From Candidatus Kuenenia stuttgartensis (GTDB lineage: Bacteria > Planctomycetota > Planctomycetia > Planctomycetales > Planctomycetaceae), in assembly GCA_945906725.1 (NCBI GenBank), contig CAMDRI010000020.1, positions 1 to 48,112 of the forward strand: a DNA stretch of 48,112 bases, read 5' to 3'. Positions 1 to 8,831 of this stretch are shown piece by piece. The stretch's first letter is position 1. Every line of letters begins with the position of its first letter. The position numbers and the translations under genes were made by a program. Under the pieces are notes generated by a model. The model searched no databases and had not been told where the DNA came from. It worked only from the letters and a program-made list of their open reading frames with translations.

Positions 1-66
1 ATCCGCATGGTCGCCCGACCGACAGGCCGCACAGCCACACTCGTGAACCGCCAATTCCGTTGCCAT
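1..66 (-). CDS. 5' end of a small Cys-rich ORF, possibly a transposase (runs off left edge)
   Basis: Only the first 22 codons are in the window. An ATG (complement of 64-66) is preceded by a strong ribosome binding site, GGAGG in the stretch AAGGAAGGAGGCC at about 70-82. The peptide begins MATELAVHECGCAACRSGD, so it carries a CxCxxC cluster that could bind a metal. From memory, some planctomycete ISAzo13-like transposases start with a similar Cys/His-rich segment, but 22 residues cannot establish this. It reads in the same direction as the truncated MFS gene next to it, which would fit an insertion sequence that broke that gene. The start is well supported; the identity is a guess. Confidence 0.4.
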   Translation of the reverse strand, partial: MATELAVHECGCAACRSGDHAD

Positions 67-118
67 CGTTCGGCCTCCTTCCTTGGAGTCGCCGGTAGTC
101 TACTTCAGACTGTCTATT

Positions 119-850
119 TCACGAATCAGTTCTTGGACGGGTTCTAAGCGGGGCAAACATCGATTTGGCGCTGTTAACCAAAAGCGGCTTCCACGCATCG
201 ATCTGCAGGGCGACGTTGCGAGGATGCGCCTTGCCATTACTCCAGGGAAAGCGACGTTCGCCCTCACGTTCGCGGATGCAAATCCCGAAGACCAGGACAC
301 ATGCCACGACAAGGGCTGCGGCAAGATAGCCGGCCACGGTTCCGTAAATTGCGATTAACTGCCCACCGGCAAAAGTGGCCGCCGAGATACCGAGTGTTTG
401 TCCTCCGAACATGATGCCTGCTGCTTTGGCGCGCTCGTCTTCAGGCATGATATCGACGGCAAGGCTGTCAATGGCGACATCCTGAAACACGATCCCCGAA
501 TTGACCAGAAACCCGAGGACCGACAGCAGCCAGATTTGATTTGATTCAGGCGAAAGTATGGCTGCGAGCAGTAGCATGGCGACGATAGTAGACTGCGCGC
601 CGACGATCCAGATTCGCCGCCGCCCCATTGGTAAATACGTATAGCGATCCATGAAAAAGCCGAGGAAAACTTTCAGCATCCAAGGCAGGCTCGAGGCGCT
701 GACCACACCGGCGACAGCTATGGTTGAAGCGCCATTGAATGCGAGCCAAGCCGGAATAGCGACGGTAAACAGCCCGTATGGGACGCCCTGCGTGAAATAG
801 AACAGGAATACGGTCAGCAGACGCAGCTTGGTGCTTTGTTCAAGGATCAC
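119..850 (-). pseudogene. MFS transporter, N-terminal half only (truncated)
   Basis: The 243-residue product is the first half of a major facilitator superfamily permease. It has about six hydrophobic segments, the cytoplasmic loop-2/3 type motif (FFMDRYTYLPMGRRR) and an early FTQGVPYGLFTVAIPAWL segment reminiscent of AmpG/PAT-type carriers. Full members have about 400-430 residues and twelve helices. Here the frame enters the central loop (LLVNSAKSMF) and stops after an unrelated Arg-rich tail. The start is GTG (complement of 848-850), with a GGAGGG ribosome binding site 9 bases upstream; no ATG is as well placed. The missing C-terminal half is not in the 118 bases to its left. The substrate cannot be told, and the gene is probably inactive. 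Confidence 0.75.
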
Positions 851-1095
851 AATTATCTGCCCTCCGGCTATAACCTTCGTTTTACATCTGCTTTGACTGC
901 CAAACTATAGTGTTCCGAAGTAGGCATAATCTTTTGAAACGTTCACAACATCATGGCGGGTCATCGGTTCAGGGTCAATCATTTCCTAGACTCTCGTACC
1001 TGCAGATTGTCACGATATTCTGAGCAAACGTGCGCGAGTACGAAGAACTAAAAAGGGGCGGGATTGAATGGCACTGCCGATTCTGGTAATTGAAG

Positions 1096-1822
1096 TTACG
1101 GCGAGCAACCGGCGAGGAGTTCGGCGCGGGCGGTGGCTCGGGGTTTGGTGAGCCAGTCGTGAGGTGTGGCTCGGCGTTTGATAGCGCGAGGTTCGATGCG
1201 ATTGGGGTGGTGTCCGACTCGGTGCGAGGCGAGATGGATCAAACGCAGTTCGATCAAGCGACTCTCCTCACCGCGTTGAACAGCGAGAACTTCGCATAAC
1301 CGCGATCCAGTACATACAGCCTGTCGGCCTGAATTGTCCGCTCGAAGGCCGAGCGTTCGTCGTTGTCGCCGCCGCCGTCGCGAGTCACGTCGATCCGTGA
1401 CGGGACGTAGCGGTCCACCTCAAACCGCGAATGCAACCGCCACTTCACCAGTCCGCTGCCCGTCTGAGCCTTGAGGACCGACGCCGCCATCACGCGCGGC
1501 AGGGCTTTGATCAATGTGGCATCTACCAGCGTTAAAGTCTTGGTCAGCGTGACGTCTTTGAGTCGCGCATCCTTGGCAATCGGCTGCAACTGGCCGCCGA
1601 GTTCCTGAATGATCTCAATCAGCCGTTCGGGATCAAACACCGTCGCCGCCTCGGACAACGACCCAATGCCGCTCGCGGCGATGACCTTGATTTGCGTGCG
1701 GTTGTCAATTGTGATGACACGCAGCAATGCGAAAGTCGCGAGTTGTTCGACGAAGGCTTCCACGAACCGATCGAGGTCGCCAGCCAGTAACTGCTTAAAC
1801 TCGCGAGATATAAGGAGCGCAA
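1096..1822 (-). mobile_element. IS4-family transposase remnant (frameshifted, internally deleted)
   Basis: The main reading frame (complement of 1254 to about 1822) encodes a DDE transposase core. It shows GSLSEAATVFDPERLIEII, then TLVDATLIKALPRVM carrying one catalytic Asp, then a FEVDRYVPSRIDVT stretch, then LYVLDRGYAKFSLFNAV carrying the second Asp. It then stops at 1254 where the family continues. A second frame just beyond (complement of 1096 to about 1253) encodes HRVGHHPNRIEPRAIKRR and LTKPRATARAELL, which read like the basic C-terminus of the same family. The region with the catalytic Glu is missing between them. The N-terminal side is also short: it starts at an REFKQLLAGDLDRFVEAF segment with no start codon. 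This is a decayed element. Its right end abuts the ribosome binding site of the next gene. Confidence 0.8.
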
Positions 1823-1825
1823 TTC

Positions 1826-3265
1826 ATGGACAATGACCCCAATCGCCTGCCCATCGCTACGGCTGGCTGTTTAGATCGTCGGCAGTTTTTTGTGAGCGCT
1901 GGTGCCGCCGCATGGGCGACGTCGCTGGCCGGAGGGCGAGGGGCATCGGCACGAGCGTACGCGTCAGACCCAGGTATCATCCGCGTCACCCGCGGCCCCG
2001 CGGATCTTGTCAAACCACCGCGGACTCCCGAGGAACAGGTATGCCGGTACGGCGTCGGCGCGCCGTTCCAGTTGTCGCCGACCATGGCCGCCATGACCTG
2101 CTCGTTGCGCATTGAGAAGACCCCCGTCGGCGATTTCGAGAATGGGGTGGATGTGATTCTGTTCGACGACCTCAGTCGCATCTCGGCGGAGCACGCCATT
2201 CCCGTTTCTCGCAACGAGAAGTACGTTCACACGAGTACCGGCAAGCCGAGAATCATTGTCAAATATCCGCTCACGGGCGGATTCGTGCCCCTGGGCGCAA
2301 GACGCGCTGATGGTTCTCCGCATCCGCACGCAGGCACCGGCTTTGGACTGTGCGAGGTACTGGATTTCCCGATGCACGGAGAATGGAAAACGGGCTACTA
2401 CCGCAAGGAGGACAAGAAAAAGGACATGATCCGGGGCACCGAGGTGCGCCAGTTTGCCTACGACGGCAAAGTCTTGCGCGTCACCGAGACGATTCATACG
2501 ACGTTGGAGAATCCACCGCAGGCCCAGAAAAGTGAGTGGAAGCTCATCTGGCCCGGCCTGACCTGGGCCATTCCAGACGGCGACGATCTGCTGTACCCGA
2601 CCTATGCCGCGCGAGGCGACGCGACGACGTGGCTGCCCGAACCGGTGGCGAGCGGCGTGGCGAAGTGGCGACGACAAGACGGGCGATGGCGTCCGATCGC
2701 CTTCGTCTCCGTCGCTCATCAGGAAGGCGAGGGAATGTGGGCCGAGCCGAGTCTGATCCGCGACACGGATGGATCGCTGCTCTTCACGGCCCGTGGTGCC
2801 TATGGCGACTTCGACAACTTGGTCCGCGTCTGGCGGTCCGCCGACAACGGCCGCACCTGGGAGATGCTCATCGATCTCCCAAAGGCCCGTGGCCAGGCTC
2901 CCGTGACACTCAACCAGGCCGCAGACGGCACGCCGTACATCGTGGCCAATCTGCGCGGACACGAACGGGATTGGCTGGGACTGTGGCCGCTTCGGCCAGA
3001 TCGCACGGCATTCGGTGCGATGATCAACGTGCGCAACGCAGTCGAGGACTTCGGTTCGCCTCCCAGCGGACTGGTGTGGTTCATGGACCATCCTAGCGCC
3101 GCCACGTTGCGGTTGGCCGACGGAGATTGGCACCACGCGCTGACCTACCGACTGATGGATCGCGGCGAGCACAGCGGCGGTGATTCGACACCCCACACGG
3201 GCCAATACGTCGAAGAGGTGATCTCCGCCGGTCCAGCTAGACCGCCGTGGCTGTTTGGCAAGTGA
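1826..3265 (+). CDS. Exported BNR-repeat (sialidase-like propeller) protein
   Basis: The protein has 479 residues. The N-terminus, CLDRRQFFVSAGAAAWATSLAGG, is a Tat-type signal (twin Arg followed by a hydrophobic stretch), so export in folded form is likely. The middle carries an Asp-box (BNR) motif, SADNGRTW, at about residues 337-344, with a DTDGSLLFTARG blade strand just before it. Such motifs mark six-bladed sialidase/neuraminidase-type propellers. Only one clear Asp box was seen and no sialidase Arg triad could be verified, so glycan hydrolysis is possible but unproven. AAGGAG at 1813-1818 lies a few bases before the ATG and fixes the start. The gene begins right after the IS4 remnant and is followed by another exported propeller protein in the same direction. 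Confidence 0.8.
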   Translation: MDNDPNRLPIATAGCLDRRQFFVSAGAAAWATSLAGGRGASARAYASDPGIIRVTRGPADLVKPPRTPEEQVCRYGVGAPFQLSPTMAAMTCSLRIEKTPVGDFENGVDVILFDDLSRISAEHAIPVSRNEKYVHTSTGKPRIIVKYPLTGGFVPLGARRADGSPHPHAGTGFGLCEVLDFPMHGEWKTGYYRKEDKKKDMIRGTEVRQFAYDGKVLRVTETIHTTLENPPQAQKSEWKLIWPGLTWAIPDGDDLLYPTYAARGDATTWLPEPVASGVAKWRRQDGRWRPIAFVSVAHQEGEGMWAEPSLIRDTDGSLLFTARGAYGDFDNLVRVWRSADNGRTWEMLIDLPKARGQAPVTLNQAADGTPYIVANLRGHERDWLGLWPLRPDRTAFGAMINVRNAVEDFGSPPSGLVWFMDHPSAATLRLADGDWHHALTYRLMDRGEHSGGDSTPHTGQYVEEVISAGPARPPWLFGK

Positions 3266-3410
3266 TCACGGAACGACAATGATTCCAGTTAGTAGCACAA
3301 TAAATGGCTCAGGTGACTGCAGCCTGGGTTACGATGAGACACGATCCAACATCGCATCACCTGGAAAACCAACACAGTTTCCGTTCACCGAGATCCCGTG
3401 AGGCAACGAC

Positions 3411-5606
3411 ATGACCAAACATCGCATGACCCGCCGCCGGTTTCTGCGGCTGATTGCGGCTTTATTCATGGTGTTGGTGGCTGCACTCGTCAGCCGCGGA
3501 CTTGCGACCGAACCGACGGATGTCGGAAACGTCGGAAAGTTCGACTTTGACCAGCCGCCGAACGCAGTGTCGCCTGTGTGGAATCTGGATAACCTCGAGT
3601 ATCCGGCCGACGCGATCACGATCGAGTCGATCGAAGAACGAAACAACGGATTGCGGATCGGGAGGGCGGACGGAACTCAGGCGGGGCGATACACGATTAC
3701 GCTGCGTGCCAGCACCCATGACTGGAATCCATCGGAGGTCGGCTCGACGAACTCGGTATCTGTGCGGCTGGCGGCGAAATATTCCGGATCGGCGTTCGTG
3801 TCCGTGTCGATCTCCGGCGCGGGGACGTTGCTCGATCTCGGCGGCGGCAAATGCGTGCTGTGGCAGCACATGGGCGAGCGGGATGAACGTGTTGACGAGA
3901 CGGCGCTCGTGCTGGAGAAGCTGCCCGGATGGCGAGCCGACAAACTGCACACCTACCGCCTCGAATGGACGCCGACCGGCAAGACGCACGAGATGCCTTT
4001 CCGATTGCTGATCGACGGCCGGCTCATCAAGGAGTTTCGCGGGCACGATCGTCCGGCGTCGTTGGATCCAACATTCGAGATCAGTTTTGAAAACGGCGTC
4101 GGCACGGCGTTGCTCGACGCTGTCGAATGGCACATCAATGGCGGACGACCGAAGCCTGCCTTGCGATTGGCCGTCGAACGCGGCGTGCGGCAACTCTTCC
4201 TCGACGACTATGGCATCCAGAGCATTTCGGGGCTGAAGCGAGTCGTAAACCAACCCCAGCGGCATTCGGACAACCCGGTGCTGCAAGGCGAACATCCTTG
4301 GGAAAAGAGTTCTACCTCGGTCTACGGCACCATGCTGTACGACGCTGCGACGAAGAAGTTTCGGCTATGGTATCTCTGCTCGCCGGAACCACCGAAGGCT
4401 GGACGCAAATGGCTCGAAGTCGGCGGCTATCGTCGAGTCACTCACCCGACCCTGCTGGCCTACGCCGAATCGGACGACGCGATTCACTGGTCGAAACCGG
4501 AACTCGGGCAGGTCAGCTTCGAAGGCTCGGCGAAGAACAACCTGATCCGCATCGGCATCGACAATCCCGAGGGAGTCGGCGTGCTGCACGATCCGGGCGA
4601 AGCGAATCCCGCGCGGCGATACAAGGCGTTCTTCTGGGACCGGCGACTCGCGCCGCCCAACGATGCGACGGGAGTCGATGGCGATTTGGCGAAAGTCCCC
4701 GTTGATCCGCCCGAGTTGACCGACGCGCAACGTGCCGGCGGGATGTGGGTCGCCTTCTCGCCCGATGGCCTGCGCTGGACGACGCACGGCCCGGTCCTGC
4801 CGCAGGGGAGCGACACGACTCACACGATTTTGTTCGACCCGCGCAGCAAGAAGTATCTGGGATTCGGCCGCATGGGCTTCGGCCGTACGGTCGCGTTGAC
4901 CGAGAGCGATGACGCGCTGCACTGGTCCGAGCCACGGCTGGTGTTGGCGTGCGACACCAACGATGGCCCCGGCGGCCAAATCTACGGCATGCCGACCGAC
5001 CTCTACGAGGGGCTCTTTCTCGGCATGTTCTGGATGTATCGCGAAGGGACCGACGCCAAGATCGACACGCAACTCGCGTTCAGCCGCGACGGCCGCCGTT
5101 GGCGCCGAGTCGCGGACCGGCAGACGTTTCTCGCCAACGCCGAAGAAGGCTCCTGGGACGACGGGATGTCGCGTGTGGGGCGCGGCATCAACGTCGTCGG
5201 CGATACGATTTACCTGCACTACTCCATGGTCAACGGTCCGCATCGCAGCCCCAAGTTCCCGTTGGTTACGCGCAAGTTCCCGGGTGCGATTGGCCTCGTG
5301 ACCTTGCGCCGCGACGGCTTCGTCTCGCTCGACGCCGGCCCCGCAGTCGGTACGCTCGTCACAAAATCGTTCGTTCCACCCTCTGGCACACTGCACCTCA
5401 ACGTCGATGCGACGTCGGGCGACGTCGGCGTTGAAGTGATCAGTTCAAAAGGCCAGGTGGTCGCCAAGTCGCAGCACGTCACGGGCGATCACCGCCGAAT
5501 CAAACTCACCGGCATTGCGGACCTCGAAAAGCAGGCTGATCAGGCTCCGCTTCAACTCCGGATCACGTTGCTTCACGCTAAACTGTTTTCGTATTGGTTC
5601 GAGTGA
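3411..5606 (+). CDS. Large exported five-bladed-propeller, glycosidase-like protein
   Basis: The protein has 731 residues. It starts with a basic stretch and hydrophobic helix (MTRRRFLRLIAALFMVLVAALVS), a Sec/Tat signal or anchor. Residues of about 40-245 look like a beta-sandwich similar to concanavalin-like/DUF1080 domains. From about residue 250 (RQLFLDDYGIQSISGLKR) it has repeated blades with SPDGLRWTTHG, ESDDALHWSEPR and SRDGRRWRRV, typical of GH32/43/sialidase-like propellers annotated in Planctomycetota as hypothetical glycosyl hydrolases. Catalytic acids cannot be assigned by eye. GAGG lies about 8 bases before the ATG. It probably forms a transcription unit with the upstream BNR protein across a 145-base gap. 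A role in breakdown of extracellular polysaccharide is an inference. Confidence 0.75.
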   Translation: MTKHRMTRRRFLRLIAALFMVLVAALVSRGLATEPTDVGNVGKFDFDQPPNAVSPVWNLDNLEYPADAITIESIEERNNGLRIGRADGTQAGRYTITLRASTHDWNPSEVGSTNSVSVRLAAKYSGSAFVSVSISGAGTLLDLGGGKCVLWQHMGERDERVDETALVLEKLPGWRADKLHTYRLEWTPTGKTHEMPFRLLIDGRLIKEFRGHDRPASLDPTFEISFENGVGTALLDAVEWHINGGRPKPALRLAVERGVRQLFLDDYGIQSISGLKRVVNQPQRHSDNPVLQGEHPWEKSSTSVYGTMLYDAATKKFRLWYLCSPEPPKAGRKWLEVGGYRRVTHPTLLAYAESDDAIHWSKPELGQVSFEGSAKNNLIRIGIDNPEGVGVLHDPGEANPARRYKAFFWDRRLAPPNDATGVDGDLAKVPVDPPELTDAQRAGGMWVAFSPDGLRWTTHGPVLPQGSDTTHTILFDPRSKKYLGFGRMGFGRTVALTESDDALHWSEPRLVLACDTNDGPGGQIYGMPTDLYEGLFLGMFWMYREGTDAKIDTQLAFSRDGRRWRRVADRQTFLANAEEGSWDDGMSRVGRGINVVGDTIYLHYSMVNGPHRSPKFPLVTRKFPGAIGLVTLRRDGFVSLDAGPAVGTLVTKSFVPPSGTLHLNVDATSGDVGVEVISSKGQVVAKSQHVTGDHRRIKLTGIADLEKQADQAPLQLRITLLHAKLFSYWFE

Positions 5607-5645
5607 CCAACCGACAGCCGCCTTGCCCGCGGCACCCCACGACTT

Positions 5646-6077
5646 TCACGTGGAGGAGCCGGGCAGTTCCAGAATCTTGTCGGCGTACTCGCCGGGAATC
5701 GCGATCGACTCCAACGGCTCGCCACACCGACAGACACAGCAGACGGTTTTCAGTCTTCCATGAGCCAAACGTGTCTCGCCACGCCAAAACTCGATCTCGT
5801 AGTTCAGTGACTTGATTCCCTTTCGCACGACGTTCAGCCGGACTTCGAGTGCGTCTTCAAAATAGGCCGGAGCCTCAAACGAACAGGAAGCCGAAACACG
5901 CGGCCAGCCGATCACGGAGCCGTCCGGCTGCGACTGCATGATGCTCAGCCCCAGCGAACGGTAGAAGGCATGCTCGGCCTCTTCCATATACCGGTAGTAG
6001 TTCGCGAAATGAATGATCCCCGCCATGTCGGTGTCGGCGAATTCCACGCGGCGAGTGGTGATGAACTGAGCGGTCAT
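5646..6077 (-). CDS. Acyl-CoA thioesterase, 4HBT hot-dog family
   Basis: The protein has 143 residues from the chosen ATG. It opens with RRVEFADTDMAGIIHFANYY, the signature of 4-hydroxybenzoyl-CoA-thioesterase-like hot-dog enzymes. The Asp in DTDMAGI is the expected catalytic acid, followed by the conserved HFANYYRYMEEAEHAFYRSLG helix. These enzymes hydrolyse acyl- or aroyl-CoA (or ACP) thioesters in the cytoplasm. A longer reading from TTG at 6176 would overlap the preceding gene and lacks family similarity, so the ATG at 6075-6077 is preferred. It is the last gene of a minus-strand operon, after a chorismate-lyase-like protein (44-base gap) and a radical SAM protein. The C-terminal CCVCRC cluster is unusual and could bind a metal. 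The substrate is unknown; an aromatic CoA ester is suggested only by the neighbour. Confidence 0.85.
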   Translation of the reverse strand: MTAQFITTRRVEFADTDMAGIIHFANYYRYMEEAEHAFYRSLGLSIMQSQPDGSVIGWPRVSASCSFEAPAYFEDALEVRLNVVRKGIKSLNYEIEFWRGETRLAHGRLKTVCCVCRCGEPLESIAIPGEYADKILELPGSST

Positions 6078-6121
6078 GCGGTTGATCGTTTCGATGTGTT
6101 CTGGTTTCGCGGACGCCGATG

Positions 6122-6658
6122 TCACTTGAGCGGTGCGGAAATCTCCAACAGATCGACCGCCGGCCGACCGTCGCAAAAAATGGTTGCCAACCGGCCGAAG
6201 GTTTGAGCATGCAGCGGCATTTGCAACGCTTCGCTCAACCCCGGCCCGGCGGTGATTCTCAAAATGGCTCCAAGATCAATTTGTAAAAAGACATTGTGCT
6301 GGATCAGGATTCGCCCCAGCGGAGTCTTCTCACTCAAGATTTCCTCGCGGACTCGCTCCGAGACCGACTTCAGATCGAATCGCACGATACCGAACTGCAC
6401 GACTTGCTCAATCCCCTGTTTCAGCAACACGATCTTGCGGCAGTAGACGTTTCCATCCAGTCGCTTGGCCAAGACACGGACTTCCACCGAAGATTTGTGA
6501 AACGACTCCATCGCCACCGTCATGTGATGATCGTGAGCGAGCAGCGACTTGTACGGTTCTGGAGTCATTGCCGACGGCAGATGCTCTGCGCGCTCGATCA
6601 GCGGCGAGACACTGGGAAACAGTTCGACCAATGATTTGAGTTCGTCGTGTGGGTTCAT
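6122..6658 (-). CDS. Chorismate-lyase-like protein (UbiC/DUF98 type)
   Basis: The protein has 178 residues from ATG at 6656-6658, with AAGGA just upstream. The core reads LLAHDHHMTVAMESFH, then SSVEVRVLAKRLDG, then EILSEKTPLGRILIQHNV. The order LL-HxxHMT, an Arg in a VRVL strand and a PLGRIL loop resembles the chorismate pyruvate-lyase superfamily (UbiC and DUF98), whose members form 4-hydroxybenzoate from chorismate and use conserved Arg residues for the carboxylates. No signal peptide or membrane helix is present, so it should act in the cytoplasm. It lies between a HemN-like radical SAM gene and a 4HBT thioesterase gene, all on the minus strand with short gaps. Catalysis is inferred from remembered family patterns; a non-catalytic ligand-binding homologue is the main alternative. 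Confidence 0.6.
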   Translation of the reverse strand: MNPHDELKSLVELFPSVSPLIERAEHLPSAMTPEPYKSLLAHDHHMTVAMESFHKSSVEVRVLAKRLDGNVYCRKIVLLKQGIEQVVQFGIVRFDLKSVSERVREEILSEKTPLGRILIQHNVFLQIDLGAILRITAGPGLSEALQMPLHAQTFGRLATIFCDGRPAVDLLEISAPLK

Positions 6659-6684
6659 GGCGTCCTTGGGCCGCACGCGTTCAG

Positions 6685-6700
6685 CTAGCCGTGCCGCTAG
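6685..6700. repeat. Short CTAGC/GCTAG hairpin overlapping a stop codon
   Basis: CTAGC at 6685-6689 and GCTAG at 6696-6700 form a perfect 5-bp stem around a 6-base loop. The right arm contains CTA at 6697-6699, which is the TAG stop codon of the radical SAM gene on the minus strand. It sits in the 38-base gap between the radical SAM and chorismate-lyase-like genes. On its own it is small, but it matches the pattern of larger TAG-bordered hairpins elsewhere in the window. Confidence 0.4.
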
Positions 6701-8100
6701 GTGTATCGCACCTGTCGATGTTGTGGCTCGAAGTACTCCGGCAGAAGACTATCGACTTGCAGCAAGCCCTTGCGAGTTAGCCGCACTTCGTCGCCATCGA
6801 CTTCCAGATACCCGGCAGCCTGTTGGTTGCGGAGCGGCTCGGCGAATTCGATCAGTACGTCCACTCCAAACTTTTGATCGAAGATCGCAGCGTCGAGATG
6901 TCCTTCTTTCAGTTGCAACACAAACTCACGGATCAACGACTGATGGGCCGTCGGGCGCAGTGCGCGATTGATCGGCAAGCGCCCTTCTTCAAGGACGACC
7001 TTTTGATAGTCTTCGATGCGATCGAAGTTCTGATAATGCACGCCTTGCAAATGACCAAAGGCTGACACTCCCGCCGTCAGCAGATCAGTGCCACGAAACA
7101 GATTGTCGCGGTAAACGAAACGATCGGTGTCGAGACTCTTCACGAATTCGTTGCCGCTGGAAATCTGGTATCCCGCCGAGAGGAACTGGTCCATCGCCTC
7201 GCTGACCCAACGACGCTTCGTCGGCCAATCGGCAACCGGCGCGGTGACGCCGTGCTCTCGCATCTCCTTCGAAATCAGCGTGTTGAATGGCAATTCCATT
7301 TGGTAGACGGTGATGTTGTCTGGTTGAAGTTTGAGAGCCTGCTCGATGCAACGCTGCCAGTTCTCGTCGGTCTCGCCAATCATGCCGGCGATCAAGTCGA
7401 TATTGATCTGTGGGAATCCCACCTGTTGCAGCCAGTCGTAGGCTCGAAAAATTTCCGGCGAGAGGTGCGCCCGCCCATTTTCTTCCAGAATCGCATCGTT
7501 GAAGTTCTCGACGCCCAGTGACACGCGCGTGACGCCGATTTCCTTCAGCGTTTTGACTTTCTCCAAGTTGAGCGTTCCGGGTTCACACTCAAAGGTGACT
7601 TCCTCGGCGTGGTCCCAAGAGATCGTCCGCCGCAGCGTGTCACGCAGAAACAGCAGTTGCTTGGAACTCAAATACGACGGCGTTCCGCCTCCGAAATATA
7701 CAACCTGCAACTGTCGTCCGCTGACGGCCCGCTGCTGTCCGAGCAACTCGATCTCGCGACCGAGGGATTCGACATACTGCTCGATCGCCGAGGCGTTCTG
7801 ATTCGTGTAGACGCGGAAGTAACAGAATTTGCAGCGCTTGCGGCAAAACGGAATGTGCAGATACAGCCCTAGCGACACATCGCGATTCGGCTCGCCAGCG
7901 AATGCCGAGAGGATTTCAGGCACGAACTCCGCCTGCCACTGCGAGAACGGCGGATAGTTCGACACAAAGTAGCTGCCGACTTCTGTGGAACCGACTGCCG
8001 GCGTGACTGTGGGAGTCGCCACGGCGAGCATGGTCATCGGTGTCGTCGTCGAGGTCTCGTTCATCAGAACATCCGTCGGCTTTTGGGCGGCTGAGCGCAT
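6697..8100 (-). CDS. HemN/HemW-like radical SAM protein
   Basis: The protein has 467 residues. [15 protein letters not shown] gives the CxxxCxxC cluster (Cys86, Cys90, Cys93) for a [4Fe-4S] centre that cleaves S-adenosylmethionine. GGGTPSYL at about 137-144 is the SAM-binding GGG loop, and [13 protein letters not shown] plus [11 protein letters not shown] follow in HemN order. A C-terminal HemN-like domain ends the protein. The Tyr-Phe after the last Cys and the long Thr/Pro-rich N-terminus differ from standard HemW, so heme-related chemistry should not be assumed. GGAG lies 5 bases before the ATG at 8098-8100. It is the first gene of the operon with the chorismate-lyase-like protein and the thioesterase, which suggests a dedicated small-molecule pathway rather than housekeeping heme synthesis. 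Confidence 0.85.
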   Translation of the reverse strand: MRSAAQKPTDVLMNETSTTTPMTMLAVATPTVTPAVGSTEVGSYFVSNYPPFSQWQAEFVPEILSAFAGEPNRDVSLGLYLHIPFCRKRCKFCYFRVYTNQNASAIEQYVESLGREIELLGQQRAVSGRQLQVVYFGGGTPSYLSSKQLLFLRDTLRRTISWDHAEEVTFECEPGTLNLEKVKTLKEIGVTRVSLGVENFNDAILEENGRAHLSPEIFRAYDWLQQVGFPQINIDLIAGMIGETDENWQRCIEQALKLQPDNITVYQMELPFNTLISKEMREHGVTAPVADWPTKRRWVSEAMDQFLSAGYQISSGNEFVKSLDTDRFVYRDNLFRGTDLLTAGVSAFGHLQGVHYQNFDRIEDYQKVVLEEGRLPINRALRPTAHQSLIREFVLQLKEGHLDAAIFDQKFGVDVLIEFAEPLRNQQAAGYLEVDGDEVRLTRKGLLQVDSLLPEYFEPQHRQVRYT

Positions 8101-8364
8101 CGTACTCCAGCCATCGAACCACGATTCGCGTTACCAACCATAACAGTTTCGTCGTGAGCTGAAAATTCCGGGAAAAGTTGTTGCAGGCGAAATTCATCTG
8201 ACTATCCTGAGACTGACCTGCAAAATAAGCGGATGCCGGAATCCAAACGCTGGCGGAATCACATCACCTCACACGGCATCGTTTCCAACAACCATCTTGA
8301 GCGGTTGGCCCTCATCACGAGGATTCTGACCAGTTTCCTGGGTTCTGTTGTGAAAGGACGTCGC

Positions 8365-8814
8365 ATGACTTTCTCCCGCCCTGCTCCACCTCGTGACGCG
8401 TACGCGCGTTATTCCATGCTGGAATACCTGCTGATTGGCGATCTGCATGATTTGCTCGAAGAACCTCTGGATGCCGAAACACGCCGTTGGTTGCTGGCCG
8501 TCCTGGATGAGTTGCTGAATTTGCTACCCAACGAATTCAAGTACGAAGACCAAGGTGGCTATTTCGCCGACGTCTGTGAGCAAAACCCCAATTGGTCAAA
8601 CATAATTGACCACTTGCATCGCCAGCACGAAGGCTTGTACTCCAGTTTGCTCGAACTGCGGAATCGTATTTCCAAGGAACAGTGCTTCGATTTCATTGCC
8701 AACGAGGTGAAGCCCAAGCTGTCTCATTGGGTTGCCGCGGCACAACGGCATCGAGATCGCGAACAGCGACTGTTGGTGTCGGCCTTCGACACGACCTTCG
8801 GCGGCGAAGGTTGA
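8365..8814 (+). CDS. Small all-helical His-rich protein, possibly hemerythrin-like
   Basis: The protein has 149 residues. The ATG at 8365 has AAGGA about 6 bases upstream and is preferred over an ATG at 8233, whose extra 44 residues look non-coding. It is predicted helical throughout, without signal peptide. His residues cluster at positions 83, 85 and 88 (IIDHLHRQHEGLY) and at 121 and 129 with Glu133 (HWVAAAQRHRDREQRLL). The spacing recalls the HHE cation-binding four-helix fold, in which such residues hold a di-iron centre, but it is not an exact match and may lack some ligands. It is transcribed away from the radical SAM operon across a 264-base gap and convergently with the GGDEF gene. 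Otherwise the function is unknown. Confidence 0.65.
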   Translation: MTFSRPAPPRDAYARYSMLEYLLIGDLHDLLEEPLDAETRRWLLAVLDELLNLLPNEFKYEDQGGYFADVCEQNPNWSNIIDHLHRQHEGLYSSLLELRNRISKEQCFDFIANEVKPKLSHWVAAAQRHRDREQRLLVSAFDTTFGGEG

Positions 8815-8831
8815 TCCGATTGTGATCGGCC

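Noticed and set aside
1964..3205. 413-codon open frame on the minus strand opposite the BNR gene
   Set aside because: It is Arg/His/Val-rich, lacks family motifs and lies wholly opposite a gene with a Tat signal, an Asp box and a good ribosome binding site; it is a shadow frame of GC-rich DNA.
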